Shown here: positions 1-10,433 of the stretch, one piece after another
Layout: each line of letters begins with the position of its first letter
Numbering within the stretch: position 1 is the stretch's first letter
NCBI RefSeq assembly: GCF_000426245.1
Contig: NZ_AUEZ01000007.1
Span: 124,001 to 188,000, forward strand
Source: Bradyrhizobium sp. Ai1a-2
GTDB taxonomy: Bacteria > Pseudomonadota > Alphaproteobacteria > Rhizobiales > Xanthobacteraceae
Direction of reading: 5' to 3'
Length of the DNA stretch: 64,000 bases
The notes under the pieces: generated by a model
The model's database searches: none
Seen by the model: only the letters and a program-made list of their open reading frames with translations
Told to the model about the DNA's origin: nothing
Made by a program: the position numbers and the translations under genes

Positions 1-2
1 AG

Positions 3-3000
3 GCGCATGATCAATTCACCTATGACACCCAGGCGGGCGCCGTCTACGCACGCAGTGGCGCGGTCACCTTCGGCGAAGGAAGCGTCACCACGGTTCTGCC
101 CGATCTTGCGGACACCGGCACCATCACGGCCAAGGAATTGACCGACAAATCGACGATCGACGTCCAGGGCTGGAAAATTCACCTCAAGGGCGGCTCGCTG
201 ATCCTTGCGCCGGCAGGCGATGTTGCGCTGACGGCCAACTACAGGAGCGACATAGTCTCCGCGGAATCTCGCGAATCTCGAATTTTCCAGGATGCGGGCA
301 GCGTGGTCGACGTATCGGGCCTGACCGACGTCGAAATTCCGATCTCGCAGAACATCATCGAAGTGGAGTTGCGCGGCGATGAGTTGAAAGATTCGCCGGT
401 GCAGAAGAACTCCTTCCTCTACGGCAAGAAGATCGTCATCGACGCGACCAAGAGCGGCTATTTCACCGACCCGATGATGAAGGACGTGGAGTGGTTCAAG
501 GGCGAGCCGGGCAAATGGTACGGGACGCCGCTCGCCGACATGTCGGGCTATATCGGCTTGATCAAGCACGGCATCGCTGAACTTTCGACGACTGGCGGCA
601 AGATTTCGCTCAAATCGACCGGCGATGTCGTTCTCAACGAAGGCTCATTGCTTGCGGCGAATGGCGGCTCGATCAAGTATTTGCCGGGCTATGTCAGCAC
701 GACGAGACTGATCAGCGCGACAGGCCGGATCGTGAGTATCGACGATGCCGATCCGTCCCAAATCTATGTGGACTTCGCCGGCCAGTTCACACACGACCAC
801 GGGCATTGGAAGGTGACCGAGACCTGGGTGTCGCCGCTGGTGAGGGGCGGGTACTTCGATCCCGGTCATACCGAAGGAAAGGCAGGCGGCACGATTCAAC
901 TCGCGGCCCAGCGGGGGATGCTGCTTGGCGGAAAGATCTCGGCCGTAGCGACGCCCGGCGAAAACCAGCAAGACGTGGGGCTGAATGGCACCCTGGCGCT
1001 CGGCTATGTCTCGAACAACGACCACGAACTGCAGTATCCGCTGCAGAACGTGCTGGTCACGTCCAAGCCGGTCGCGACAGGGCCGCAGCTTGGGTTCGAT
1101 GCCCCTTCGCTTGCCGCAGCCTCGCTGACGTTGTCGACCGATCTCCTCTCGCAAGGCGGGTTTGGCAAGCTCGAGGTCTACAGCAATGGCGACATCGAAG
1201 TCGCCAAGGACGCCAACCTCGTGATGCCCGATGGCGGCGGCGTCAAGCTCTACGGCAAGTCTGTGACGGTGAACGGAAATATCGTCGCTCACGGCGGCAC
1301 GATCGAAATGACGACCGTGCCGCTCATCGCCGCGTACCTGGATCCGGCGCGGAACATCACGATCGGCGCCGGCGTGGTTCTCGATGTCAGCGGCAGGTGG
1401 ATCAACGATTTCCTTGACCGCCAGACAACGTCGGCGCTGCCGATCCACGGCGGTTCGATTTCGCTGCAGACGCCGGGTCCGGGGGCGGTGGCGGTGAAGG
1501 ACGCGAACGGCGTACCCATCGATCACGTAGCCGCCGATATTGGCGTCGTGACGTTGGCTGAAGGCAGTTTGCTGAACGCCTCGGGCGGCGGTCATGTCGC
1601 CACGATCGGCAAGCTGGCCGCTGGAAACGGCGGTTCGATTACGCTGACTGGCGGCGCGCTCAATCTCGGCGGCGCGTTCACCGGGGATGCCTTGGGCAGC
1701 GGCGGGATGCTGTCGCTGACGGCGCCGAATATTCAGATCGGCGGCGCCGCAGCCACCGGAACGCTGCTCATCGATCCGAAATTCTTCCAGCAAGGCTTCG
1801 GCAACTATGCGCTCAACGGCTACAGGAGCCTCGTCGTCGCGGAGGGCACGGTGGTCGAGGCCTCCCGCGCCGTTCCCTTCGCTGCGGTGGACTATGCCGA
1901 GAAGCCGACGGGAACGCCGATCTCGTCGATCATCAATTGGCATCCGGAGTTTCCGGCCGGCCAGCGCCAAGCGGTGGATCTTTCATTTTCTTCTACTGGT
2001 CCCTCGGGTCTCGCTCCGTTCAAACCTAATACGCCTCCCGCATTCACCAAAGTCGGCGGCAACCTGACGATCCAGCAGGGCGCGGTACTGCATGTCGATC
2101 CCGGCGCTTCGATCGCGCTCGAGGCCGGGCATCTGCTCATGGTTTCCGGCACGCTGGAAGCGCACGGCGCCGGGATTTCGCTCAGCCTCACAAGCGATGC
2201 CGGCGTCGGACAGAACGCGGACAAAACCCAGGCGATCTGGCTCACATCGGGTGGCAAGCTCGACGTCAGTGGCACCACCGTGCTCGACTTCAATCCCTAT
2301 GGATGGCGGGTCGGAAAGGTGCTGGATGGCGGTACCGTGACGTTCAACGATGGCCTGCGTGGCAGCATCGTGACCGAGGCCGGTTCGCTGATCGATGTTT
2401 CCGGTGCTGTCGGCGTGGTCGATCTGCCGAACACTGCAAACGGAACGGTGGCAAGCGGTGCGAGGCAACCATACGTCCCAACCAAGGTGGCGAGCGATGG
2501 CGGCACGGTCACTTTCACGACCTTGAACGGCATGTGGCTTGGTGGTTCGTACAAGGCATCGGGCGGCGACGACACCGCGCACAGCGGCACGTTCGCGATC
2601 CTGGGAGGCAATCAGTCGTCAGGCAACTTCTACGCCAGTAGTGACAAGATCAACGTCGTCGGCGGGGCGATGTCGGCGCTGAACATGAAGCCTGGCGATG
2701 CGGTCAATTTCGGCTCCGGTACAGCCAACACGGCGAGCAACGCCGTCAGCACCTTCTCGGCAACGGATGTTACCGCGGGCGGATTCGAAATTGTGAATCT
2801 GACAACCCCCGGCACCGTCGTGCTCAACGGTGGGGTGGTGCTGACAGCAGGGCGTAAGGTAGCGATCCAGGCTCCCAAGCTCGGCGTGACAGCCGGCGCG
2901 GGGGGCGCGCTCGCGCAGATCGCCGCGAACGAGCTCGTGATCGGCGATACGCGCAGCCTGACCAATGTGACATTCACCACCGCGGCCACGTCAGGAACAG

Positions 3001-6000
3001 GCGAGCTGGAGGTGAGAGGCGATGTGATCGACATCGCAGCCAATGTCGCCTTGCAAGACATCAATCATGCATCGTTCAAGAGCGCGGGCGATCTGCGACT
3101 GGTCGGCGTTCCCGGCTATACGACCGCGTCAGTCGACGGCGGCAGCGTCCAGGTTCCGAACGTCATCGGAACGCTCGCAGCCGCCGGCAATCTCGACTTC
3201 GTCGCTGCTCAGGTCTATGCGACGACGCTGAGCGCGTTCACTATCAAGACCACGAAGTCGGTGGCGATCTATTCGAACGGCGGTGCGGCGCCGGTGCCGC
3301 TGTCGGCCGGCAGCAATCTCACCATCTCGGCCGCCTCGATTCTTCAGGCGGGTGTGGTGCGCGCGCCACTCGGCGCGATCACCTTCGATACCGGCACCAC
3401 CGGCTCGGTCACGCTCGCGCCGGGAAGCCTCACCTCGGTTTCAGCCGAAGGGAAGGTCATTCCCATGGGCAATGTGCGCAATGGCGACACCTGGTATTTC
3501 GGCGATGTCACCAGCGCTGCGGCCCTCTACGATCTCTCCGCCCCGCCCGAGAAGAAGGTCACGATTGCCGGAAAGAACGTCGACCTGCAGAAGGGCTCGC
3601 GCATCGACGTGTCGGGCGGTGGCGACGCCACCGCCTTCGAATGGACACCGGGCACTGGCGGCTCGCGCGATGTCCTCGCCTCGAAACCCGGCGCGCCGGT
3701 CTATGCCGTGGTCCCCGGTTTCACGGGGCCTGCGCCGCACGACGCCTATGCGGAGAAGAACAATAACCTGCAAGCGGGCGACAGCGTCTACCTCGCAGGC
3801 ATTCCCGGCCTGCCGGCCGGCTGGTACACCTTGCTACCGGGCCAATACGCGTTAGTGCCGGGAGCCTACCGCGTCACGCTGGCTACTGCCGATGCCAATG
3901 TCGCCTCGAATCTCTCGGTCAAGCAACCGGATGGATCCTATCTTGTGGCCGGCAAGTACGGCGTAGCCGGAACGACCATCGCTGACTCCCAGATATCGCT
4001 CTTCCAAGTCATGTCGGGCGATGTCGCCAAGACCTTTTCCGAGTATGATCAATACACGGCGAGCAGCTTCTTCAAGCAGTATGCCGCCAACAACGATCGT
4101 GCCGTGCCGCGACTCGCCGCTGATGCCGGGCAGGTGGTGCTGAACGCGGCGCAGCAGCTCGTTCTCAACGGCGCCATGAACTTCGCTGCCGGAAAGGACG
4201 GAAGAGGCGGGCTGCTCGACATCGCCTCCGAGTCGATCGCGGTGGTCGGCAAGGGTGAGGGAGCCGTCAGCGGCTACACGCTGACCTTGCAGGGCGATGT
4301 CCTGTCGAGCCTTGGCGCCGAGAGCTTGCTGATCGGCGGCGCGCGCACGCAAACCAGCGCCGGTATGCAGATCAACCCCGTGTCCAGCAAGGTGCTCGTC
4401 TCCAACGACGAGGATAGCGCCCTGGTTGGGCCGGAAGTCATGCTAGTTGCCAAATCCACAGCGGCCGGCACTGGCGTGATCACGCTCGACAGCGGCAGCG
4501 TGATCAGGGCGACCGGAGCCGTCGCGGGCAGCGACGCCTTGTTCATCGGTAACGCCAATGCCACCACGCCGGGCGGCACCGGCATGGGCGCGCTCTTCAT
4601 CGCTACGACCGCGACTGACACGAGCGTGACCCGCTACGACATCGCGGCAGGGAGCGGCCCAGCCAAGGGAACGCTTGATGTCAGGGACGGAGCGCATGTC
4701 GAATCGGACAACCTGATCGTTCTGGATTCGACAGGTGACACGCTCGTCTCTGCCAAGGCATTCCTGACAGCGAAGGCGCTGCAGGCCGCATCGAGCAAGG
4801 TCAGTTTCGGGGCAGCGCCCGCCGGCACGAGTGGACTTGTTCTGTCGCCCGAGACTCTTGCCAATCTCGCCAGCGTGAAAGACCTGACGCTGAAGAGCTA
4901 CAGCACGGTCGATTTTTGGGGGCCGGTCACGGTCGGCGGGTTGGGGCTTGACCAGCTCACCCTCGACGCAGCCGCGCTGGTGCAGAAGCGCTCCGGCGAT
5001 GTCAGCATCACCGCCCAGAACCTCAGTGTCAGCAACACGAGCGGCGTTCTCGCACCGGGCGACGATGTCGCCAACGCCGGCACGCTGACGCTCGCCGCGG
5101 GTACGCTCACGGTCGGAGCGGGACAGAGTGCGAGCCGTGGCTTTGGCCAGGTGAATTTCGCGACCAGCCACGACATCGTGTTCACCGGGACAGGCGGCTT
5201 CACCGCCGGTACTGCGGCGAACGTCGCAAACCTCACGCTCTCGGCGCCGCGCATCACTGCGACGGGTGGTGCTCAGCAGGCCGCCACTGCGACCGGCCAG
5301 CTGACCACCACGTACGTTAGCGCGCCAGCGGACCTCGCTCCCATTACCACGTTCGGCGGCAAGCTCGTCCTCACCGGCGCCCAGGTCGTCCATGGCGGCG
5401 TCATCGTCATCCCGGCCGGCAACGTGCGGCTCGAAGCCACCGGAGCATCGGCGTCGGCGGGCGTCGTGCTGGCCGGTGGTTCGCTGATCGACGTCAGGGC
5501 GCAGAAGAAACAATTCTTCGACGTTGCCGGATATGCGAACGCTGGAACGATCGAGATTGTCGCGGCCGCAGGCGGCGCCGTGATCGCGCAGGGCGCCGTG
5601 GTCGATCTCTCGGCGCCGCTGGGCGGCAATGCCGGAACGCTGTCGGTCGAAGTGCCGCATGGCGCGTTCACGCTTGACGGGCAGGTCTACGCCACCGCGG
5701 CGGCAGGCGGCGTACAAGGCTCGTTCGAACTCGATGCCGGAAGTATTCCCGACTTCGCCGGTCTGTCGGCGAAGCTCAACGCCGGCAGCTTCTTCACCAA
5801 GCGCCATTTCCATCTCGGCAGCGGCGATGTTGTGCTTGCCGGCTTGACCCAGGTCGATGATCTCGAGGTCGTTGCCGATGCCGGCAAGATCATCGTCGGA
5901 TCGGGTACGGTATTGAATGCCGACGGTGAAAAGGGAGGCAACATCCGGCTTGTGTCGTCTGGCGACCTCGTCGTCGAGGTGGGCGCGACGCTCTCTGCCC

Positions 6001-9000
6001 AAGGCAGCAAAGGAAAGGGTGGCCATATCGATCTTGAGACCTCGGCCGGCTATCTCGACCTCGCTGCCGGATCGATCATGAATGTCAGCGGCACGACCTA
6101 CGGCGGCAAGGTGCATGTGCGCGCTGGCCGGACTGGTGAGACCACGGGCACCATCAAAGCCGTGCAGCTGAACAGTACGATCATTGGGGCGCAAGCTGCC
6201 GATGCTGAAGCTTTCTGGGTCTATGACGGCATCTCGACCATCGACCAGAACATCATCACGCAGGTTTCGAACGCCGCGAATAGCTTCATGGCGCAGGCGC
6301 CATCAAAGGTCGGTAATTTTGATCTTGCAGCCGGCATCGAGCTTACCTCGGCCGGCGACATGACGCTCGCGACGGATTGGGACCTCCACCTGCTCCGTCC
6401 GGGTGGCAACCCCGGTTACCTGACGCTGCGCGCGGCCGGCAATCTCACGCTCAAGGAGACGCTGAGCGACGGCTTCAGCGGTGCCGGTCTGGGCGCGAGC
6501 CTGCTGACGAGCCGGTCGTGGTCCTACAATCTTGTCGCTGGCGCCAACCTCGCTGCCGCCGATGTGATGGCGGTGCAGCCGGCGGCGGTGCTGAAGCCCG
6601 CCGGCAAGGGCAATCTCACGGTCGACGGCGCCGCACTGGTGCGCACCGGCACCGGCGACATCAATCTCGGCGTCGGTGGCGACCTGAGCTTCGGCCAGAA
6701 GCAAGGCACGATCTATTACAATACCGCCAACCCATCCCCGGACAATTGGAAGTACGCCTTTGAGATCGCGAACCCGAATGGGTCGATCCCCGCCGGCTGG
6801 GTGCAGCTCACGTTGTCTGCCGGAGCGCTGCTCTACAATCCGAATGGCTCCGGCCAGCCGGCTCTCACGAATTTCCTCGGCACCAATGCCGTCACGGGTG
6901 TTGGCGTATTCCTGCTCGATGGCAGGCTCAATCCTACCTATGCCGGCTACCGCAGCGCGACCGGCATGGACATGATCTACAATCCCAATATTCCGTCGGA
7001 CACGCCGGTACACTTCCTCGACGCTTTCAAGGCCGACGGTACGCTTGACCCGCTCTATGCCGGCTGGAAGTTCGCCGACGGCGGCATGTTCTCGCAAACC
7101 TTCAAGGTGGGGTCATTCAGCGGCATTCCGACCACCAACGCGAATTATAACCAGGTCGCAAGATCGGTTGCGATGCCGGCTTACACCGACCTCATGGACG
7201 CGTTTATCGTCAATCCAAACCACGCGCTTACGCTCGACCTGAGACTGTTCGGCTTTGCCGTCATCCCGGGAACGACCGATATGGTCTACCAGATTCTGAA
7301 GACCGGCACTCAGTCCCACGCCACGGCGAACATTTATCAGCTTGTCGACCAGACCACCGGCAAATGGATATCGAACACAGGCAACACCCTTCTTGCCTTC
7401 TGGACCTACGCCGGCGCCAAGGCGTCGATCACTTACAGCGGCGGCAGCTTTGGCCCCTCGACTCTCGATGGGCAGATCTACACGGCCGGTCAGCTCGCTT
7501 TGCCCACGGATACGCTGAAGGTCACGCCCGCCGTCGCGGGTGCGCTGGCCGGCACAGGCACGATCAACTTCGCACAGAACGGCGGCGATCTTACCATTGC
7601 CGCCAGCGGCGACATCGTTGGGGCGCCGGTCGCGCCGCGCTCGCTTTACGACTGGCTGTTGCGCCAGGGCGGCTATGACGCGAACGGCAAGCCGCTGACT
7701 GCGTGGGGACCTGATGTCAACAAGTTCGCCTGGGGCATCGGTACGATCGGCGGCGGCGACGTCGCGATCGACGCCGGCGGCAGCATCAGCCATCTCAGCG
7801 TCGTCGCCGCAAACAGCGGCAGAGTGGTGAACGGCACCACGCTGAACACCTACGGCGGCGGCGACCTCGCGGTGCATGCCGGCGGCGACGCCAAAGGCAA
7901 CTTCTTCTACGTCGCTGACGGGCAGGGAACGATCGATGTCGGCGGCTCGCTCGGCAGCGTCCCGGTGACCATCAGCGGCGCGACGGTCAATCTATCCACC
8001 ATCCTGGCATTGGGAGCCGGTGGCTTCACCATCACGGCGGCGGGCAATATCGACATCGGTGCCATGTACAATCCCACCATGGTCGGCGTGCAGGGCAGTA
8101 CGTCGCTTGGCAACACCAGCGGCTTCGCCAGTCCCGGCACGGTCAATGGCGCGTTCTTCTCGACCTATGCCGCGGATAGCTTCCTCGACGTACTCTCGAC
8201 CGGCGGCAATGTGGTGCTGTCGTCGATGACGCCGATGGACCTTGCGAAGGTGATGCCGGAGCTCAATGCGCAAGGCAGTGGCAGTAGCGGTGCATATCTG
8301 CAGTTGTTGCCGACCTACTATCCGCCGCAGGTGAAGGCCACGTCCCTGCAGGCCGATATCACCGTCGGCGTGCCCAAGAAGCAGGACACCGGCCGGCTGA
8401 TCCTTTATCCTGCGGCGAACGGCAATCTGACATTGCTGGCCGGTCATTCGATCGACCTCAGTGCCAACCCGGGCGCCGGCCTGCAAGGCACCGCGGCCGG
8501 CAACCATATTGTCGTGTCCGATGCCGATCCGGCCTTGTTGCCCGGGGTCTTCAATCCGGGCGACAAGCTCTTCGACGACGTCCTCGACTATCTAGGGGAC
8601 GGTGTCTTCTCTGTTCCCGACAACTCCCTGAGGGACGAGCCGGCCAAGGATCCGGCCAAGATCCACGCCGCCTCGCTCTATCACAAGGACGACGCCGAGC
8701 CGGTGCGCATCTATGCCCTCGAAGGCAGCATTCTCGGCGGCGACCCGATCGGCAAGAACACCGACAGCAGCGTCCAGATCGTCACGCCGAAGCCGACCAT
8801 CATCAAGGCCGGCTACAATATCGAGAACATCCTGTTCCTTGGTCAGAATCTGAAGCCCAATGACGTGACGATCATCGAGGCCGGCCACAACATCGTGTTC
8901 GGCACTTATAAGCTCAACGGTTACATGGGCAATTCGATCCAGATCGGCGGGCCGGGAGAGTTGGTCGTGTTGGCCGGCAACAGCATCGACCTATCCGTCA

Positions 9001-10313
9001 GCGACGGCATCTATTCCATCGGCAACCAGAAGAACGTCTATCTGCAGGACGGCCAGGGCGCCGCGATCACGGTCATGACCGGGATTGCTGGCGGCGTTGC
9101 CTACGACGCCTTCGCGAACAAGTATCTGAATCCGGCCAACGCCGGCAGCATTCCGAACAATTACGGTGCCGACCTCGTGGCCTTCGTCAATGGGTTCACC
9201 GGCAAGGGCAATCTCACCGTCGATGACGCTTGGACGCTGTTCCAGGCGTTGCCCGCCAGTCAACGCGAGAAGTTTGTCAGGGACATCTTCTTCAAGGAGC
9301 TCAAGACCACCGGCATAGCGGCAAAGACGGACGGAAGCCCGACCCGCGACAACTACAATGCCGGCTACGATGCGGTCGCCACCCTGTTCCCCGGCAAGGC
9401 CTATTCCGGCAACCTCAACATGCTGTACAGCCAGATCAAGACGATCGATGGCGGCGGCATCAATCTGCTGGTCCCCGGCGGCGATATCAAGGTCGGGCCT
9501 ACGTTCGTCACGGCCGATATGGCCGGCACGCCGGACCAGCCGAATAAGACAAGAAAGCCTGGCGACCTTGGCCTGCTGACGCTGAAGGGCGGGACCATCA
9601 ACACGTTCAGTTCTGGCTCGGTGCTGGTGAACCAGAGCCGCGTGTTTACCCTCGGCGGCGGTGACATTGTCATGTGGTCGTCGGACGGCGACCTCGATGC
9701 TGGCAAAGGTGCAAAGACAGCACTCAGTGCCCCGCCGCCGCAGATCGTCTACAACTCGGCCACCGGCAGCTTCACCACCGAGTTGTCGGGCGTGGCGACC
9801 GGCAGCGGCATCGGTACGCTGATCGGCCTGCCCGGCGTGCCGGACGGTGACGTCGTCCTGATGGCGCCGCACGGCACCGTGGACGCGGGCGATGCCGGCA
9901 TCCGCGTCTCCGGCAATATCGTCATCGCGGCACAATCCATCCGCAACGCCGACAATATTCAGGTCAGCGGTACATCGCTCGGCATCCCCACGAATACGCC
10001 AAATATCGGCGCATTGACGTCTGCCAGCAATACTGCGGGAGCGTCACAGCAGACAGCTGCGCCGAAACAGAGCGGCAATGAACAGCCCTCGATCATCATC
10101 GTCGAATTCATGGGCTTTGGTGGTGGCGATGCCGAACCGGGCTCGGATAGTAGCAAGCAGCGCCCGAATGAAGGTCAACAGGGCTTCAATGACCGCCGCG
10201 GGCAGGACTACAACGACAGGAGTGCGGTCCAGATCGTGGGCTTTGGTTCGCTGAGCGAAGCCGCGGCCCAGCTTCTCACGCCGGAAGAAAGGCAGAAATT
10301 GACGCGGCCATGA
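3..10313 (+). CDS. Filamentous haemagglutinin-family giant adhesin (5' end outside window)
   Basis: The frame is open from the first bases of the window to the TGA at 10313, so this is the 3' portion (about 3436 residues) of a larger exoprotein; the TTG at 138 is only an internal codon. The translation is a long array of beta-helix-like repeats rich in G, S, T and V, with recurring phrases such as GSLIDVSG, GGSISLQT and GNLTVDGA. That is typical of two-partner-secretion filamentous haemagglutinins, which are secreted through an outer-membrane TpsB pore and fold into surface fibres. The C-terminal third resembles the DUF3739-bearing family known from rhizobia and Burkholderia. The last 100 residues are low complexity (GFGGGDAEPGSDSSKQ). 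The signal peptide and TPS domain must lie upstream, and no TpsB gene is seen in the window. Function (adhesion, biofilm) is inferred from the family. Confidence 0.88.
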   Translation, partial: AHDQFTYDTQAGAVYARSGAVTFGEGSVTTVLPDLADTGTITAKELTDKSTIDVQGWKIHLKGGSLILAPAGDVALTANYRSDIVSAESRESRIFQDAGSVVDVSGLTDVEIPISQNIIEVELRGDELKDSPVQKNSFLYGKKIVIDATKSGYFTDPMMKDVEWFKGEPGKWYGTPLADMSGYIGLIKHGIAELSTTGGKISLKSTGDVVLNEGSLLAANGGSIKYLPGYVSTTRLISATGRIVSIDDADPSQIYVDFAGQFTHDHGHWKVTETWVSPLVRGGYFDPGHTEGKAGGTIQLAAQRGMLLGGKISAVATPGENQQDVGLNGTLALGYVSNNDHELQYPLQNVLVTSKPVATGPQLGFDAPSLAAASLTLSTDLLSQGGFGKLEVYSNGDIEVAKDANLVMPDGGGVKLYGKSVTVNGNIVAHGGTIEMTTVPLIAAYLDPARNITIGAGVVLDVSGRWINDFLDRQTTSALPIHGGSISLQTPGPGAVAVKDANGVPIDHVAADIGVVTLAEGSLLNASGGGHVATIGKLAAGNGGSITLTGGALNLGGAFTGDALGSGGMLSLTAPNIQIGGAAATGTLLIDPKFFQQGFGNYALNGYRSLVVAEGTVVEASRAVPFAAVDYAEKPTGTPISSIINWHPEFPAGQRQAVDLSFSSTGPSGLAPFKPNTPPAFTKVGGNLTIQQGAVLHVDPGASIALEAGHLLMVSGTLEAHGAGISLSLTSDAGVGQNADKTQAIWLTSGGKLDVSGTTVLDFNPYGWRVGKVLDGGTVTFNDGLRGSIVTEAGSLIDVSGAVGVVDLPNTANGTVASGARQPYVPTKVASDGGTVTFTTLNGMWLGGSYKASGGDDTAHSGTFAILGGNQSSGNFYASSDKINVVGGAMSALNMKPGDAVNFGSGTANTASNAVSTFSATDVTAGGFEIVNLTTPGTVVLNGGVVLTAGRKVAIQAPKLGVTAGAGGALAQIAANELVIGDTRSLTNVTFTTAATSGTGELEVRGDVIDIAANVALQDINHASFKSAGDLRLVGVPGYTTASVDGGSVQVPNVIGTLAAAGNLDFVAAQVYATTLSAFTIKTTKSVAIYSNGGAAPVPLSAGSNLTISAASILQAGVVRAPLGAITFDTGTTGSVTLAPGSLTSVSAEGKVIPMGNVRNGDTWYFGDVTSAAALYDLSAPPEKKVTIAGKNVDLQKGSRIDVSGGGDATAFEWTPGTGGSRDVLASKPGAPVYAVVPGFTGPAPHDAYAEKNNNLQAGDSVYLAGIPGLPAGWYTLLPGQYALVPGAYRVTLATADANVASNLSVKQPDGSYLVAGKYGVAGTTIADSQISLFQVMSGDVAKTFSEYDQYTASSFFKQYAANNDRAVPRLAADAGQVVLNAAQQLVLNGAMNFAAGKDGRGGLLDIASESIAVVGKGEGAVSGYTLTLQGDVLSSLGAESLLIGGARTQTSAGMQINPVSSKVLVSNDEDSALVGPEVMLVAKSTAAGTGVITLDSGSVIRATGAVAGSDALFIGNANATTPGGTGMGALFIATTATDTSVTRYDIAAGSGPAKGTLDVRDGAHVESDNLIVLDSTGDTLVSAKAFLTAKALQAASSKVSFGAAPAGTSGLVLSPETLANLASVKDLTLKSYSTVDFWGPVTVGGLGLDQLTLDAAALVQKRSGDVSITAQNLSVSNTSGVLAPGDDVANAGTLTLAAGTLTVGAGQSASRGFGQVNFATSHDIVFTGTGGFTAGTAANVANLTLSAPRITATGGAQQAATATGQLTTTYVSAPADLAPITTFGGKLVLTGAQVVHGGVIVIPAGNVRLEATGASASAGVVLAGGSLIDVRAQKKQFFDVAGYANAGTIEIVAAAGGAVIAQGAVVDLSAPLGGNAGTLSVEVPHGAFTLDGQVYATAAAGGVQGSFELDAGSIPDFAGLSAKLNAGSFFTKRHFHLGSGDVVLAGLTQVDDLEVVADAGKIIVGSGTVLNADGEKGGNIRLVSSGDLVVEVGATLSAQGSKGKGGHIDLETSAGYLDLAAGSIMNVSGTTYGGKVHVRAGRTGETTGTIKAVQLNSTIIGAQAADAEAFWVYDGISTIDQNIITQVSNAANSFMAQAPSKVGNFDLAAGIELTSAGDMTLATDWDLHLLRPGGNPGYLTLRAAGNLTLKETLSDGFSGAGLGASLLTSRSWSYNLVAGANLAAADVMAVQPAAVLKPAGKGNLTVDGAALVRTGTGDINLGVGGDLSFGQKQGTIYYNTANPSPDNWKYAFEIANPNGSIPAGWVQLTLSAGALLYNPNGSGQPALTNFLGTNAVTGVGVFLLDGRLNPTYAGYRSATGMDMIYNPNIPSDTPVHFLDAFKADGTLDPLYAGWKFADGGMFSQTFKVGSFSGIPTTNANYNQVARSVAMPAYTDLMDAFIVNPNHALTLDLRLFGFAVIPGTTDMVYQILKTGTQSHATANIYQLVDQTTGKWISNTGNTLLAFWTYAGAKASITYSGGSFGPSTLDGQIYTAGQLALPTDTLKVTPAVAGALAGTGTINFAQNGGDLTIAASGDIVGAPVAPRSLYDWLLRQGGYDANGKPLTAWGPDVNKFAWGIGTIGGGDVAIDAGGSISHLSVVAANSGRVVNGTTLNTYGGGDLAVHAGGDAKGNFFYVADGQGTIDVGGSLGSVPVTISGATVNLSTILALGAGGFTITAAGNIDIGAMYNPTMVGVQGSTSLGNTSGFASPGTVNGAFFSTYAADSFLDVLSTGGNVVLSSMTPMDLAKVMPELNAQGSGSSGAYLQLLPTYYPPQVKATSLQADITVGVPKKQDTGRLILYPAANGNLTLLAGHSIDLSANPGAGLQGTAAGNHIVVSDADPALLPGVFNPGDKLFDDVLDYLGDGVFSVPDNSLRDEPAKDPAKIHAASLYHKDDAEPVRIYALEGSILGGDPIGKNTDSSVQIVTPKPTIIKAGYNIENILFLGQNLKPNDVTIIEAGHNIVFGTYKLNGYMGNSIQIGGPGELVVLAGNSIDLSVSDGIYSIGNQKNVYLQDGQGAAITVMTGIAGGVAYDAFANKYLNPANAGSIPNNYGADLVAFVNGFTGKGNLTVDDAWTLFQALPASQREKFVRDIFFKELKTTGIAAKTDGSPTRDNYNAGYDAVATLFPGKAYSGNLNMLYSQIKTIDGGGINLLVPGGDIKVGPTFVTADMAGTPDQPNKTRKPGDLGLLTLKGGTINTFSSGSVLVNQSRVFTLGGGDIVMWSSDGDLDAGKGAKTALSAPPPQIVYNSATGSFTTELSGVATGSGIGTLIGLPGVPDGDVVLMAPHGTVDAGDAGIRVSGNIVIAAQSIRNADNIQVSGTSLGIPTNTPNIGALTSASNTAGASQQTAAPKQSGNEQPSIIIVEFMGFGGGDAEPGSDSSKQRPNEGQQGFNDRRGQDYNDRSAVQIVGFGSLSEAAAQLLTPEERQKLTRP

Positions 10314-10433
10314 TAGGCGGCCTGGACAAGGTGCATCGATAACTGGCGACCAATTGAGCGGTGACGGACAGCGCGCAAACGGCGGCTTTTGGCGGATTAT
10401 CAAGACGACACACAGGTCGCTCTGACATTGTCC

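Noticed and set aside
645..6194. Long minus-strand open frames (441 and 583 codons) opposite the adhesin gene
   Set aside because: They are Arg/Asp/His-rich, have no domains and mirror the GC-biased codons of the plus-strand adhesin; they are shadow frames.
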